Shown: in pieces, positions 34,081 through 45,687 of the stretch | How positions within the stretch are numbered: position 1 is the first letter of the stretch | How the letters are laid out: every line of letters begins with the position of its first letter | DNA from: Rusavskia elegans | Lineage: Eukaryota; Ascomycota; Lecanoromycetes; Teloschistales; Teloschistaceae | Reading direction: 5' to 3' | Assembly: GCA_011316305.1 (NCBI GenBank) | Contig: SAUG01000029.1 | Coordinates: forward strand, 806,001 to 870,000 | Length of the DNA stretch: 64,000 nt | Program-made: the position numbers and the translations under genes | Notes under the pieces: model-generated | Told to the model about the DNA's origin: nothing | The model's database searches: none | Seen by the model: only the letters and a program-made list of their open reading frames with translations

Positions 34081-37000
34081 ATCTTAGAAAATCGTTTTAT
34101 TTAATAATTTATAAGATATTTATTTTAACTTTATATATAATTCCTAGCAATATTATTAAGTTTATTATTTTTCTAAACGGTCTATAATAATATCTAATCG
34201 GCCTATAATTACTCTATATATAAATTCCGGTCGGTTTTTATTATCGAAAGGCGCTTTTAACTACCCTAGGATTTAACAGGCCTCCTAGTCGCTCCTATCT
34301 AGACGTCGGCGTAGATCTATAAATCTTACTATAGTAGATAGAGAAATCTACGTAGAAAACCTATTATAATTAAATATACCTTTTAGTAAAATACTACTAA
34401 TATCCCGGATCCGTAAAATAACTATATAGATAAAGCCGGTAGCGAAATCCTTCCTAGTTAAATCTAGTACGACCTTTTTTAATATTAAATCTTGGCTCTT
34501 ATATACTATAATAGCGAAAGCGAAAATTAGAAGGAATTACTTCTATTAGTTAATTTAATTTTTAAATTCGATCTACTATATTCGCTATTTAATAGAAATA
34601 AACTATCTACTATTATAATCGTAGCCGAATTTACTTTTATATTAATCGAATTCTATAAAAACTATTACTAGCGGTATTTAAAATAGATACTATACGCTAT
34701 TATTCTATAGAATCTGGTATACGGTATCTATTATACTATTAACTAAACTTTTTATAATATTTATATTATACGTAAATATAACTCGAATATTTTTACTAAA
34801 GAAAAGCTCGTTTTCTAGATACCCTATATCGTCGGGGTCGACCTATTTAAATTTATCGCTACTATTCTAGGCGTAGATCTTAATAATAGATCTAGTAAAA
34901 TTTTATAGCCGGCTTTTATTATAGCTACGAACGGCTTTCTTAATAGAATATAAATATAAAATATTATAGAAACTCGCGCGATCTTTAGCCGAAAGTCTAG
35001 ATTCTAAATATATAATTAGGAATTTCTAGTTCTCGATTACTATAGAACTATCCCGGAGTTAATCTAATATACGGCGGAACTATTAAACTTCTAAAATAGT
35101 TTCCCGAATATATATATTTTAATTAAGAAGAATTATTTTTATAAAGGCGTTATAGGCGTCTTTACCTATAATAACCTCCGGTTTAATATAAAGCTTTACT
35201 AGAAAGTATATCGAAATATTTATAATTAGAGTTAATTAAATAAAGTTACCGTATAGTAGGATATTAATATCGCTAAAGTATTTATTAAGTTTATTTTAAA
35301 TCTGCCGAAATTACTAGTCGATAAAATAAAACTATTTAAAGCTAATTATAGATTTTTTATTAATAATAATAATACTATAGTACTTTAACCGGAACTAGGC
35401 TTTACTAACTTAATTAGCTATAAAAAAAATAAAGGGTTTATTAACCGGAAATTTAAATAGCGAATAAAAAATTAAATCGTTAATTAGATAAATAGCTATA
35501 CCCGTAGAAGCTATATAATAAATAGAGTACTATTCGGAAAGCCTATTATATCGATAGTATAAAAATTCCAGATATACTATAATAGTATTAATAATCTTAG
35601 ACTTTACAGTACCGGCCTCGCTATCTAGATAGAATAATAATTACAATCTACTAGAATCGGAATAGCTTTATATTATCTCTTCGAAAACCTCGTATTACCG
35701 GAGATTAAAATCTTCGGTACTATATCTATTAATAGTAGGAACTGTCGTTTTAGATTAAATTTAATACTATAATACCGTATCCTCGTTAGAACGAATAAAG
35801 TTAGCTCGAACGAAAGAAATAGTAAGCCTACTATTATTACTAAGATAGTTAAAATCTCTATTACCCGGACGTTCGCCTAGATTAAATAGTATAGGTATAT
35901 TAATCTCGTCTCGATTAGATTTACGTCCAGCTATAATTTTATTAAAACCCTTTATATAGTTATCTTCTACTTTATTATCGCTAGATTTTAATCTATTATC
36001 TTTAAAGCTATTTTCGAAAAAGGATTTGGTATTTAGTATATTATCGCCGTAGGTATAATTTATTTTATAGTACTAGTAGACTTCTACCTAAAAATTATAC
36101 TCGATTATATCGATAAACCGGAAGGTATCGAAAATTAGATCTCGGAAAAAATAATATAGTATTAGTTTAACTCTATAGAAATCAGACTATTACTAATTAA
36201 AATTAGAATTATAGTAAAAAAAGAAAGAGACTATAGTAGGTTAAAGCTATTTATACTATCCCGATCTCTCTTTAGTCTAATCCTATATATACTAGAATAA
36301 TAAAACCTTTTCTATAGCTTTATTCCTATTATAGTAGCTTTCTAAAGCGGTTATTTTAGGACTATTATCTAGGTTATCTAAATCTAACGGTCGACTACGT
36401 TCTTCTAAAGGCCTTAGGTCTAGAAAGTAATATATACGGCTTAAACCCCGAAGATCTTTATTAATTAAATAGTAATAGAATTTTTAGGCCGACTAGTTAT
36501 ATTCGCCGATAAGCTTATTTATTATCTTCCGGATTGAAGAAACTATTAGTAAATATAAATTAATAGCAGGTAAGATTTCTATAATTAAATTATCGAGTTT
36601 AATAGATTTCTTTTTAGCTTTTAAATAGTATTTAGCTAAATAATTATATACTACTCCTAGATCTATATATAAAAAGATATCGGTATTTATAAACCAGATT
36701 ATAGTAATAGCGGGACTATATCTATCTATATAGCTATTATTTTATATCGGCTAGAAGGTTTTATATTTATAGTCTTCTCTATAAATAAAGCGTAGAGCGT
36801 CGATATATTTAAAAGGAAAGCGGAAACGGTAAACGTCTCTTTAAAAGATTATATTAAAATATTTATAATAGTTCGTTATATATCTCGTATATCGTTAGCA
36901 GCTATTTAAGATCTAGGCGAGCTCGGCTAGAAAATTCGAACGATAAAGGAAGATTTTATTTATAGATTATTTAGCCGGTAGGCCTACTACCGTATTCGAA

Positions 37001-39832
37001 TTAAAGGCGAAAATCTTTAATTTCTAATAGAATAGGAAATTATTTTCGCTATTAATTAAAGATAGAACGCCGTCGAACTAGAAAAAACTATAGATATAGT
37101 CGCTGCCTCTAGCTTATTACTTAAACCGAAACTAGTAATCTTTAATAGGACCGAAAACTATAGATAGGACCGTTTTTAAAAAAGTACGGAAGCGAATAGT
37201 AAACTAATATACTATAATTATAGAGTTTTTTTAAAGCTATTAAACGGTTATTTACTGCTGCCCTATTTTTTTTAAGTTAATATACTTAGTCCTATCTTCT
37301 TTAGAAAGATATTAGTAGAAGTCGTCCTATTATATATCGGCAGCGCTTAATATAAAAAAGATAGTAGATATTTCTAATTAATAATATATTATATTAAATT
37401 TATTATAAACTTTCGTTTAATAAAGCCGTATCTTTTATATTATAGCGGTATAGCGGCTAATTAGATTATAAAATAGTAAACGTTTATTTTTAACTAATAC
37501 TCGGAGTTTATTTTTATCTAGTATAAAATATTTATAATTTTTCTATATATAGCGGCTAGCTTTACTAGCCTATTTATATAAATTATAATTAAACGCCTAG
37601 TAAATAAATCTAGAATAGTAGACGAAGCGGCTATTTTTATAGTATATTAGATAATATATATATTTAGGCTCCGAAATAGTCTTCTAGCGGCTCGCTATAA
37701 AGGAAGCCGCTCTATTTAAAAATAACGTAGAGAAAGTAAAGAGGGAGATATAATTAGAAGGATCGTTTTTACTAAAAGGAATACCTCTAATTATTACCGC
37801 TAAAAAGATAAAAATAGCGTTAGATAACGTAGGATTAGCTATATTTTAATCTTTATTATAAAAACGATCGAAGGCGGTAGTAAACTATTTATATTTAGTT
37901 TTTTTAGCAGCTAGATCAGGTATAATAGACTTTTCGATAAAGGGGATATTATTACCGTTTATATCTATTATTTCTATAGGTAATTTCTCGGCGTTTTATT
38001 TATTATTAGTAAAAGGATACTTTTATTTTTATTAGAATAGTCGATCGTAAATAGATTTATCGAGTAGTAGTTAAAAAAGATATTCTTTATCGATAGTAAT
38101 ATTACGGTATCCTAGATAATAAATAATAAAATACCGGAACTAGATTTTTATACGGCTACGGTATATAATATACCTCCTTTTAAATTTACGCCGGATATTA
38201 TTTTTAGAGTCGATAAATAGAGAAATAAACTTTAAAATCTCTAGTTTATTAGGAAAAAGAAATAGCTTTATTATAATCTTCGCTGTATTTACTATAAAGC
38301 TATATATATAGCCGGAATAGTAGAATTAATTACCTTTATATTTCTAAACTAATATCTAGATACTAGCCCGCGCGATTAGATACTCTTCTACTATACTAAA
38401 TTCTAATAAATTTAGAGAAAATAATACCTAGATCTATATTATTAGTACCGCTATATAGATTAATCGTCCGAATTTAATTTTACTTTTTAGATTTCCGAAA
38501 ATATTAATATCGGGCGTAGATATCCTCGTTATAGACGGTTTTAATTTTAAAATTAAACGTCTTTTCGGAGTAAACTATATAAGACTCTATCTTTATACTA
38601 GATAGCGAATTATAGAAGGCTTTAATAGTAGCCTAATTTTATTTCCGAATAGTAAAGCTATTAAAATCTATTTATTTAACGAATTTATAATAGTTATACT
38701 TAGTAGTTAGAAGTTAAAACTATCCTAGTCTCCGATAATCGCGGTAACTCGTAAAATAGTAGTTATAATCGAAAAAGTATAAATAAAGAACCTTATAATC
38801 TTTATTATAATACTATTATTTTTTAGTAGCCGTTCTATATATTTCGGTTATATAGATAATATATAAAAGATTAGAAAATATTATAAATTAGCGATAACTA
38901 TAAATAATACTATAGATTCTATATTTAATAAAACGCGGGGGTATTTAGAAAAAAATAGATAGATCCGATAGTTATTCTTCGTTATATTAGTTTTAAACCA
39001 GAAAAAAAGCTCGAGGTAATATAGGAATATCCTATAATAATAGAAAAAAAAAGGATAGCGGCTATTAAAAAAGAATAGGCAGGCCGATAGGTTAGTTCTA
39101 ATAATTTCGATTAGTAGACGAGGAAGAAATATCCTATAATAATAGAAGAGAAAGATCTAATATTTCGTCTATTCTTTTTTATCTGCTTCGATATCTATTA
39201 TATCTATTTCTTTTTTCTAATAGATTTTATCTCTTCCGGTTAACGGGATTTAGTTCTAATCTACCTTTTCTATCCTTTATTATAATACGTATTCGTAGAA
39301 AAACGTTAATAGGATAGGATAAACGAAATCTCTTCGGTACTAGAGATATTTATTATAGAGAACTTTTACTATCTAAGTCTTCGTAGATTTAAAAGCCTAA
39401 TTTCGGCGTAGAAATCTATATAATTAGGAGGAATATATACTATAATAGAGCTTTAAAAGCCGGTAAAAAAGTAGTTATTAATATAGCGGCCGGCTTTAAT
39501 TTAATTATTCGCGTTAGATATATAGTCTACCGGCTATTTAAATTAATAGAAGCTAGAGCTTTATATTTCTAGATAAAGTAAAAAAGGAATAGAGCTATAA
39601 AATAAAAAAGAAAGTACCGATCGAGATTTAATATATCGCGAATAGATTTTATAGCGGCTATAGCTGTTTTTTAGCGGTAGAAAATCGCTAAAATCGAAAG
39701 TATTTTTATAACCGCTGTAGAACCGGATAGAAGACTCTATAGTAAAAAAATAGAGCTTTAAAATAAAAATATTTAGTAGAACGCGAATATAAATAAACTA
39801 AATAAATATTATAATAGATTTAAGCGTTTAAA

Positions 39833-40363
39833 AATATAAAATTTTTAATAGTCCGGCGGATATATCGGATATAGCCGATAGTATATTATAACTAATTAAT
39901 AAACGGATAGATATCTAAAAACCTTAAAAAAAAAGTAATAGAAGCTAGTATTAAAATTATAATATATTTAAACTAAAATATTTAAATAATATTTCGAATA
40001 TCTAGTATTAAAATATTATATATACTATACAGTCCTACTTTAACCGAATAGCTAAATTCTATTTAAATCTTTATTTAATAAAGTAAAAAGGTAGATATAT
40101 TATAGATATAACTAATTAGATTCGAATCCCGGCTATAATTATTAGATTAAACTAACTTTTTTTTTTTAGAGGCCTTTTACTATAATATATTTAATATATT
40201 TAAATATTTTTAATAGTCGAATTTAAATATTTTAAGCGCTAGAGTACTTTATATAGTACTTAAAAGAATATATTTATAAATATAAAAGTTTTAATAGTCT
40301 ACCGGATATATCGAATATATAAAATAATACTTTATAGCTAATAGATAAACAGGTAGATATCTT
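39833..40363 (+). repeat. Diverged direct repeat at the right edge of the RIP block
   Basis: About 83 bases at 39833-39915 match 40280-40363 almost without gaps. Shared landmarks are AATATAAAA, TTTTAATAGTC, GGATATATCG, TAATAC/TATTAT and GATAGATATCT/GGTAGATATCT. The second copy ends where normal composition resumes, which would fit the terminal part of an inserted element. Confidence 0.5.
40033..40170 (+). pseudogene. tRNA-like relic with T-run, in RIP block (third)
   Basis: TAACCGAATAGCTAAA (40041-40056) equals a TAGCCGAGTGGCTAAA D-arm changed only by G-to-A transitions. At 40117-40131 the T-arm reads TTAGA-TTCGAAT-CCCGG. The 3' stem CCCGG calls for CCGGG, and TTAGA is exactly that after RIP-type transitions. 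A run of eleven T begins at about 40159, like a Pol III terminator. It could be a tRNA gene or a tRNA-derived SINE head. Confidence 0.5.
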
Positions 40364-40375
40364 AGCGTGCTATAA

Positions 40376-40953
40376 TAGGGGTAAGGAAATACCAAAAATC
40401 GACGGTAAAAAGACAGCTGCGCTGTCTAATTATCCACTCACGGACTCGTTTCTTCTTGGGGAAGCGTCTGCCGCTCTTGGCGATACGAGTACCGAACCGA
40501 GGTGCCTGCCACCCGCAGTCGAGACGCCAACGTCGCCAAGGGGACTCCTCTTCTTGCTAGCGTTGTGATCTCCTCTGAGAGTGTCATGATTATTCCTTCT
40601 TTCGTCGAATCCCCAGATTCCCAGAGTCACCATCCTCCATTAGCGGGCTGGGCATCGGACAGCCACCATCTTTAAATCATCCCGAGCCATCATACCCCGC
40701 AATACTCGAACTCGGGATCATGGTGGTGTCCTGTGATTGGCGACGGCAGTTGTGATATCGCCTGGGCTCAAACCCCCTGGTCCTTGGCAAACATGACTGC
40801 AGCTGTCGTGCCGTTGATATAAGACATGGCGAGGACGCGGGCAGCGGTGCTGCCGAGGCCGATTTCCTCCCTTGTTCGCACTTCTCTTCCTCGCGCCGAC
40901 TCTTCTCGCTCACTCGTTCTCGCATCCATTGCCTACATTCTAGCAGCACCGCA
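40376..40953. promoter_or_regulatory. Upstream region of the MFS transporter gene
   Basis: Normal composition returns here. There is no gene; from 40850 the plus strand becomes CT-rich, as in fungal leaders. No TATA box was noted. Confidence 0.4.
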
Positions 40954-42975
40954 ATGGCGCTGCGACAGGATCCCGAGAAGCAGGTGACGCTTGACTTTAA
41001 TCCCGGAGACGATAAACAAACATCATCCCACTTCGACAACAAGTATCCAGTGGTTCAGCCATACGATAACAAATATCCAATCGATCAGCCGTACGACAAC
41101 AAATATCCAGTGGATCAGCCATCTGACTACGACAACAAGTTTCCTGTAAACCATCACGAAGAATCCGGCCCCGGAGACTATGATCCTATCATTGCCCAGT
41201 ACAGCGATGCGCAGATCAAGAGGATAGTTCGTAGAGTAGATCTCAGACTCATCCCCCTGTGCGGTCTCATGTATTGCGTTTCGTTGCTCGACAGAACGAA
41301 CCTCTCGAACGCCGCAATCGCTGGGTGAGATACACCTCACTCCTGCAGAAGCGGCGTGACATATTCGCTCACAGTAGGACAGCATGACGAAGGAGCTCAA
41401 TCTGAGAACAACGAACCCCGACCGCTATGTACGCATCATTCAAACCCCTTTGATAACACGCTCAGACGCAAAGCCCTCACAGCTGACTTTATCTCCAGTC
41501 GGTTATCACACTCGTCTTCTTCATCACCTACGTAATCTTCCAGCCACCAACTACGATCTTGACGCGCTTCTTTGGCCCACGCATTTGGCTTGCCACCATC
41601 ACGCTTGCCTGGGGCGTGGTGATGATCTGTTTTGGTTTTGTCAAAGATTGGACGGCACTTGTGGGCCTTCGCTGCCTCCTAGGCGTCCTCGAGGTCCGTA
41701 ATACCGTACGCGATCTGGGCACTACATACTGACAACCGATCCATTACAGAGTGGCTTTTTCCCTGGTGTTGTTTATCTCCTCAGCACCTGGTATAAACGC
41801 TGTGAGTAGTTTCGAGCTTCAAATCCGCGCTCTTTAATCGGTTACCTTACTAACCAGGCTGCATAGACGAGGTGGGGAAGCGATACTCCATTTTCTATCT
41901 CATCGGCTCTTTAGCTTCTGCTTTCGGTGGCATCCTGGCCTTCGGTCTGATGCAGATGGAAGGCATCTCAGGCTATGGTGGATGGCGGTGGATCTTCATC
42001 ATCGAGGGCTGCGTATGTTCTTTGTGCATATCAGTCCTAGATAGGAATAAACACGCTGACGGTTTGAAAAGTTGACCTGCCTAGTGGCCTTCCTAGGTTA
42101 CACTTTCTTGGTATCCTTCCCGGACAATAAAAACTTCCGATCTATCATCCCCTTCTTGTCCGTCGAGGAACGGCAACTCATATGCGCACGCGTCAATCAA
42201 GATCGTAGCGATGCGGACCTCGAGGAGTTCACTGTCAAGAAATGGCTCGGAGGCGCCAAAGACTGGAAGATCTGGGCGTACGGATTGTGTAAGCATATCA
42301 GTCTCACATTCACCCTCAATATCGTCCCAGACACTGAGCAGCAAACGAGCGATTGTGTTCTCTGCTAACTTTCCATCAGGCTTTGGATGCGCGACGACTG
42401 TGAGCTACGCGCTAGCGTACTTCCTTCCAATCATCCTCAACCAGGGACTAGGCTATGACACCGGGACCGCCCAGTGCCTCATTGCTCCCCCTTATGCCTT
42501 CGCTGCAATCATAATGGTCTTGACTGGATGGTTCGGAGACAAGTACCATCAACGGGGTCTCTGTGTTGCAGTCAACGCTATACTGTGCATCATTGGTCTT
42601 GCCGTTATGGGCTGGGCATACGGCGACACCCGCGCTCGGTACTTCGGCGCTTTTTTCGCCACCGCTGGAGCTAATGCCAACGTCCCGAGCGTCTTGACGT
42701 ACCAAGCGAACAACATCCGAGGGCAATGGAAGCGTGCGTTCTGCAGCGCCACGCTCGTCGGTGGCGGAGCTCTCGGCGGCATTGTTGGCAGTACCGTCTT
42801 CCGCAGTAAAGACTCGCCAACATATGTCCCGGGACTCAGTGTTGCTATGGGCTCACAGGTCGTGATACTCTTGACTGTCATTCTCCTGACTGTGACTTTC
42901 AAGTCGAATAACAAGAAGGCGGACAGGGGCGAGAAGATCTTGGAGGATCTACCCTCGTTTAGGTACACGGTATGA
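40954..42975 (+). CDS. MFS transporter, anion:cation symporter (Dal5/Tna1-like) family
   Basis: Seven exons (40954-41324, 41383-41428, 41499-41693, 41750-41801, 41867-42012, 42072-42288, 42380-42975) give 540 residues with introns of 56-91 bp. The family start is clear: RRVDLRLIPLCGLMYC, then SLLDRTNLSNAAIAGM, followed by FITYVIFQPPTTIL, WGVVMICFGFV, LRCLLGVLE, YLLSTWYKRYEVGKRY and WRWIFIIEG. About twelve membrane helices are expected. Relatives import allantoate, nicotinate, pantothenate and similar small acids across the plasma membrane; the substrate here is unknown. The cytosolic N-tail is unusual, carrying a ten-residue tandem repeat. The gene sits next to the RIP block but looks undamaged. 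Confidence 0.9.
41035..41154 (+). repeat. 30 bp in-frame tandem repeat in the MFS N-tail
   Basis: Three consecutive 30 bp units start at 41035, 41065 and 41095, with a partial fourth from 41131. They encode DNKYPVVQPY, DNKYPIDQPY, DNKYPVDQPS and DNKFPVNH. The units are nearly identical at the DNA level, so this is a recent, probably length-variable, coding minisatellite. Confidence 0.9.
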
Positions 42976-43687
42976 TCATCTGGGTTTCATGATGTCTTCA
43001 ATGTCAATGGATGTAGCAACTCTTGTATATACACGAATCCAGCGATGGAGCTTGTAAGCAGTGATGGATACTTGACCACTGCATCCATGCCATGCTCGTT
43101 TCCAATCGGATTCGTTCATCCTTGCTTTCAAGCCTCGGCCAACCTTCTTGTCTGCAAGATGAAGGGATGCATCCATTTCATAAGTGATCTGACGAAGCGC
43201 CAGTGAAAGCTGAAGTACCGACAAGGCACCAGTGCAAACAGACAACCGACGTGCTCGTCTTCGGCCCACGCTGGTAAAGAGACGAAATACTGGAGTCGAA
43301 TTCAAGGGGTCGCTTAGTATTTACGAGAGGCTGTCTTTCTTACCTACTCTACCTTTACGATGATTTAATCCAGCAACTCTCTACATCTCTACACAAGCGA
43401 AAGAATGCGAGTACATTTTGCTAGTTTGTGTTTCTTTTCTTGTTCTTTGAACGCATTTGTGTTTGCAGGCAAGGTCTAAGATTCTGTTGGCAGAGACGCT
43501 TTCACAGGAATGTCGCTATTACCCGCGTCATGGGCTAACAATACCACAGTTACCACGATTGATGACATGCCAAGCCTTGTACCTCGGCAAAAGGATAGGT
43601 TTATCTATAAGGGCTCTAACCCTAAACAGAACTTGCTTAAGAACTTATCGGACTCGCTCAGCTCGATCGTTCCCTGAACCAGTCAAA
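42976..43687. other. Intergenic between MFS gene and RPF2
   Basis: No gene is seen. The proximal 250 bp before RPF2 are its likely promoter and contain a telobox (listed separately). Confidence 0.45.
43616..43627 (+). promoter_or_regulatory. Telobox-like element upstream of RPF2
   Basis: CTAACCCTAAAC lies 60 bp before the RPF2 start. The AACCCTAA core is the telomere-like motif bound by Tbf1-type factors and is common in promoters of fungal ribosome-biogenesis genes, which matches the gene it precedes. This is inference from motif and position. Confidence 0.5.
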
Positions 43688-44788
43688 ATGCTGCGACAAA
43701 TGTAAGCTAGATGCACGCCCACTCTGTTTCTAATAGACTGACTGTGTGTCTCCCACAGAAAGCCCAAGACTGCGCGATCAAAACGAGCGCTCGCCAAGCG
43801 AGAGCCTCTTGCACATGAGAATACCAAGGTGGTCCTCTTTCTCCACGGAAAAACCTGCTCCAGTTTCGTCAAGGATCTCCTCTCCGACATCAACGCCCTG
43901 AAGCGCCCCTTCACCATTCGGTTTACGAAGAAGAACGACATTCATCCATTCGAAGACGCCTCGAGTCTAGAATTTTTCTCACAAAAGAACGATGCATCCC
44001 TCCTCCTTTTCGGTAGCCACAGCAAGAAAAGACCGCATTGTATGACATGGGTACGATGTTTTGGTGGCCAGGTGCTGGACATGTTGGAACTATACGTGAT
44101 CAAGGATACGGCAAGAACGCTGTCTCAGTTCAAGGGCGAGAAATGTAAGGTTGGACTCAAACCGCTGCTCAGCTTCTCCGGGACGCAATTCGAAAGCCCG
44201 GTATCAAATCAGTATACGCTCGCCAAGAGCATCTTTACGGATTTCTTTCGAGGTGGAGAATCAGCGACGGTGGACGTCGAAGGCCTGCAGTACATGATCA
44301 ACTTTGCCGCTGGCGAAGACGCACAGGATGGCTCCGCAGCTAAGATCCATATGCGATGCTGGAGGATCATCACCAAGCGAAGTGGGCAAAAGGTGCCAAG
44401 GGTGGAGGTGGAGGAGATGGGTCCCCGGATCGACTTCTCAATAGGACGCACAAAGGAGGCGGAAGCAAGCGTTTGGAAGGAAGCGATGAAGAAGGCTAAA
44501 GGAGTGGAGGTGAGTCATAGGTATCTGAGAGGCATGTAATCCCTGCTGACGTTCGACCCGCAGCCCAAATCCCGAAAGAACATCGAAACGGATATCGTTG
44601 GTGACAAAATTGGCCGAATCCATCTCGGGAAGCAGGATCTGAGCGAGCTACAAACGCGGAAGATGAAGGGTCTGAAGAGAGACCGGGACACAGACGTTGA
44701 GGACGGGGCGGACGATGTTTCGATTGTGAGCGAGGACGATGCGGATGCTGCTGGCGGTATAGAATTGAAGAGACAGCGGATCGCCTGA
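43688..44788 (+). CDS. RPF2: Ribosome production factor 2 (Brix domain)
   Basis: Rpf2 pairs with Rrs1 to bring the 5S RNP into the early 60S particle in the nucleolus. Exons 43688-43701, 43759-44509 and 44564-44788 give 329 residues, the family length. The first exon encodes only MLRQ plus part of Ile, joining to KPKTARSKRALAKRE. The Brix core includes FTKKNDIHPFEDASSLEFFS, KNDASLLLFGSHSKKRPH, DMLELYV, KPLLSFSG and a C-terminal basic/acidic tail ending KRQRIA. Introns are 57 and 54 bp. It is intact by all visible signs. Confidence 0.95.
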
Positions 44789-45687
44789 TCAATCATGAAG
44801 ATACTGATACCCTTAATGGAAGCATGGCGTCTGGGAGTCAAGACCGGGATCTGGGCACTCCCTCCCTTCACAAGCCCTTGCGGGTTTGTTCTCGGTAGCA
44901 TGGTTGACGACGTCCGCCTTACAATGTCAGTTCCATAGAGGAGCAAGCTAGATAGGTAGACGTATATATTGCCTGACCTCAGCTATCGCCGGTCTTCAAA
45001 AGGACGTTAGTTAAAGCCCCTGACTCCCTGTGAGTTCTTGTCACATGTCCGTTGCCAAGGATCCCGTATTTAGGGCTCAACGGCAATCGGCTAAGGCGCA
45101 ACACTAGCGCAAGCTCTTCCCAACGGTGGTACCAGCGATCGTTGAATAATGTGCATCGGTCTTCCAAGAAAAGGCGGCCTCACGTAGGGCGTTTCATTAA
45201 GGAATTTGGTCGAACGTATTGTGGCATATCACTGTTGTATCACATAGTTTGCTACCTGCATGGGCGCCAGACTGAGACATTTGATGTTGTAGATGCCTCT
45301 TGGCGCTAAACGAAAGGGTAATGGCGTGTCTTGGATCGGCGTGAACCGGTACCTGAGCAGGGGTGGAGTGGAGATCTTGATTTTCGTGATCAATTTTTCT
45401 TATCGGCTTCTGTAAATAGCCCAATCTCCTTGGCGATTTATGATTCTTCACTTTTCCAATTCATCACATACATCTCTTCGCAGTCGTTTCACATCGTGCA
45501 CATAGATTCCGTCATTCTTTGCACCAGCGATCACCAAACTCCTACACGGCATTTGTCCACCAGAAACGAATATCAGAGGGGACTGGTTCCGCTTCTTACA
45601 CTTTCCATCAGCCATACAGTACTATCCTGCATATCCTTTGTTCTTTCTTTCTAAGCCGACTTTGCCAGCAACAATATCTGCCCCATC
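44789..45687. other. Intergenic, leader of the channel gene
   Basis: No gene is seen in these 899 bp. From about 45420 to 45687 the plus strand is CT-rich (TCTTCACTTTTCC, CTTTCTTTCTAAGCC), as expected for a promoter and 5' leader. A small frame at 45331-45654 is within that leader. Confidence 0.45.

Larger units (their letters stand above)
31051..40375. repeat. AT-rich block degraded by repeat-induced point mutation (RIP)
   Basis: For 9.3 kb there is no open frame worth listing, and A+T dominates. The dinucleotides show why. In the sample 31081-31320 I count no CA, one TG and seven CG, so CpA/TpG has been converted to TpA while CpG survives. That is the classic mark of RIP, which acts on duplicated DNA such as transposons during the sexual cycle. 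Edges are sharp at about 31050 and 40375. Internal direct repeats and tRNA-like relics suggest several nested elements. I could not identify the original transposon family. By content this is likely facultative heterochromatin or an AT isochore. Confidence 0.88.

Noticed and set aside
36240..36300. A stretch in the RIP block that can be read as S-L-F-S-L-I-L-Y, reminiscent of the LINE reverse-transcriptase motif GSPLSPIL.
   Set aside because: Only about ten codons match, the frame is closed by stops on both sides and I found no catalytic YxDD block downstream, so it does not identify the element.
43616..43627. Telomere-like CTAACCCTAAAC as a sign of an internal telomere.
   Set aside because: Only one and a half units are present and it sits in the RPF2 promoter, so a telobox is the better reading.
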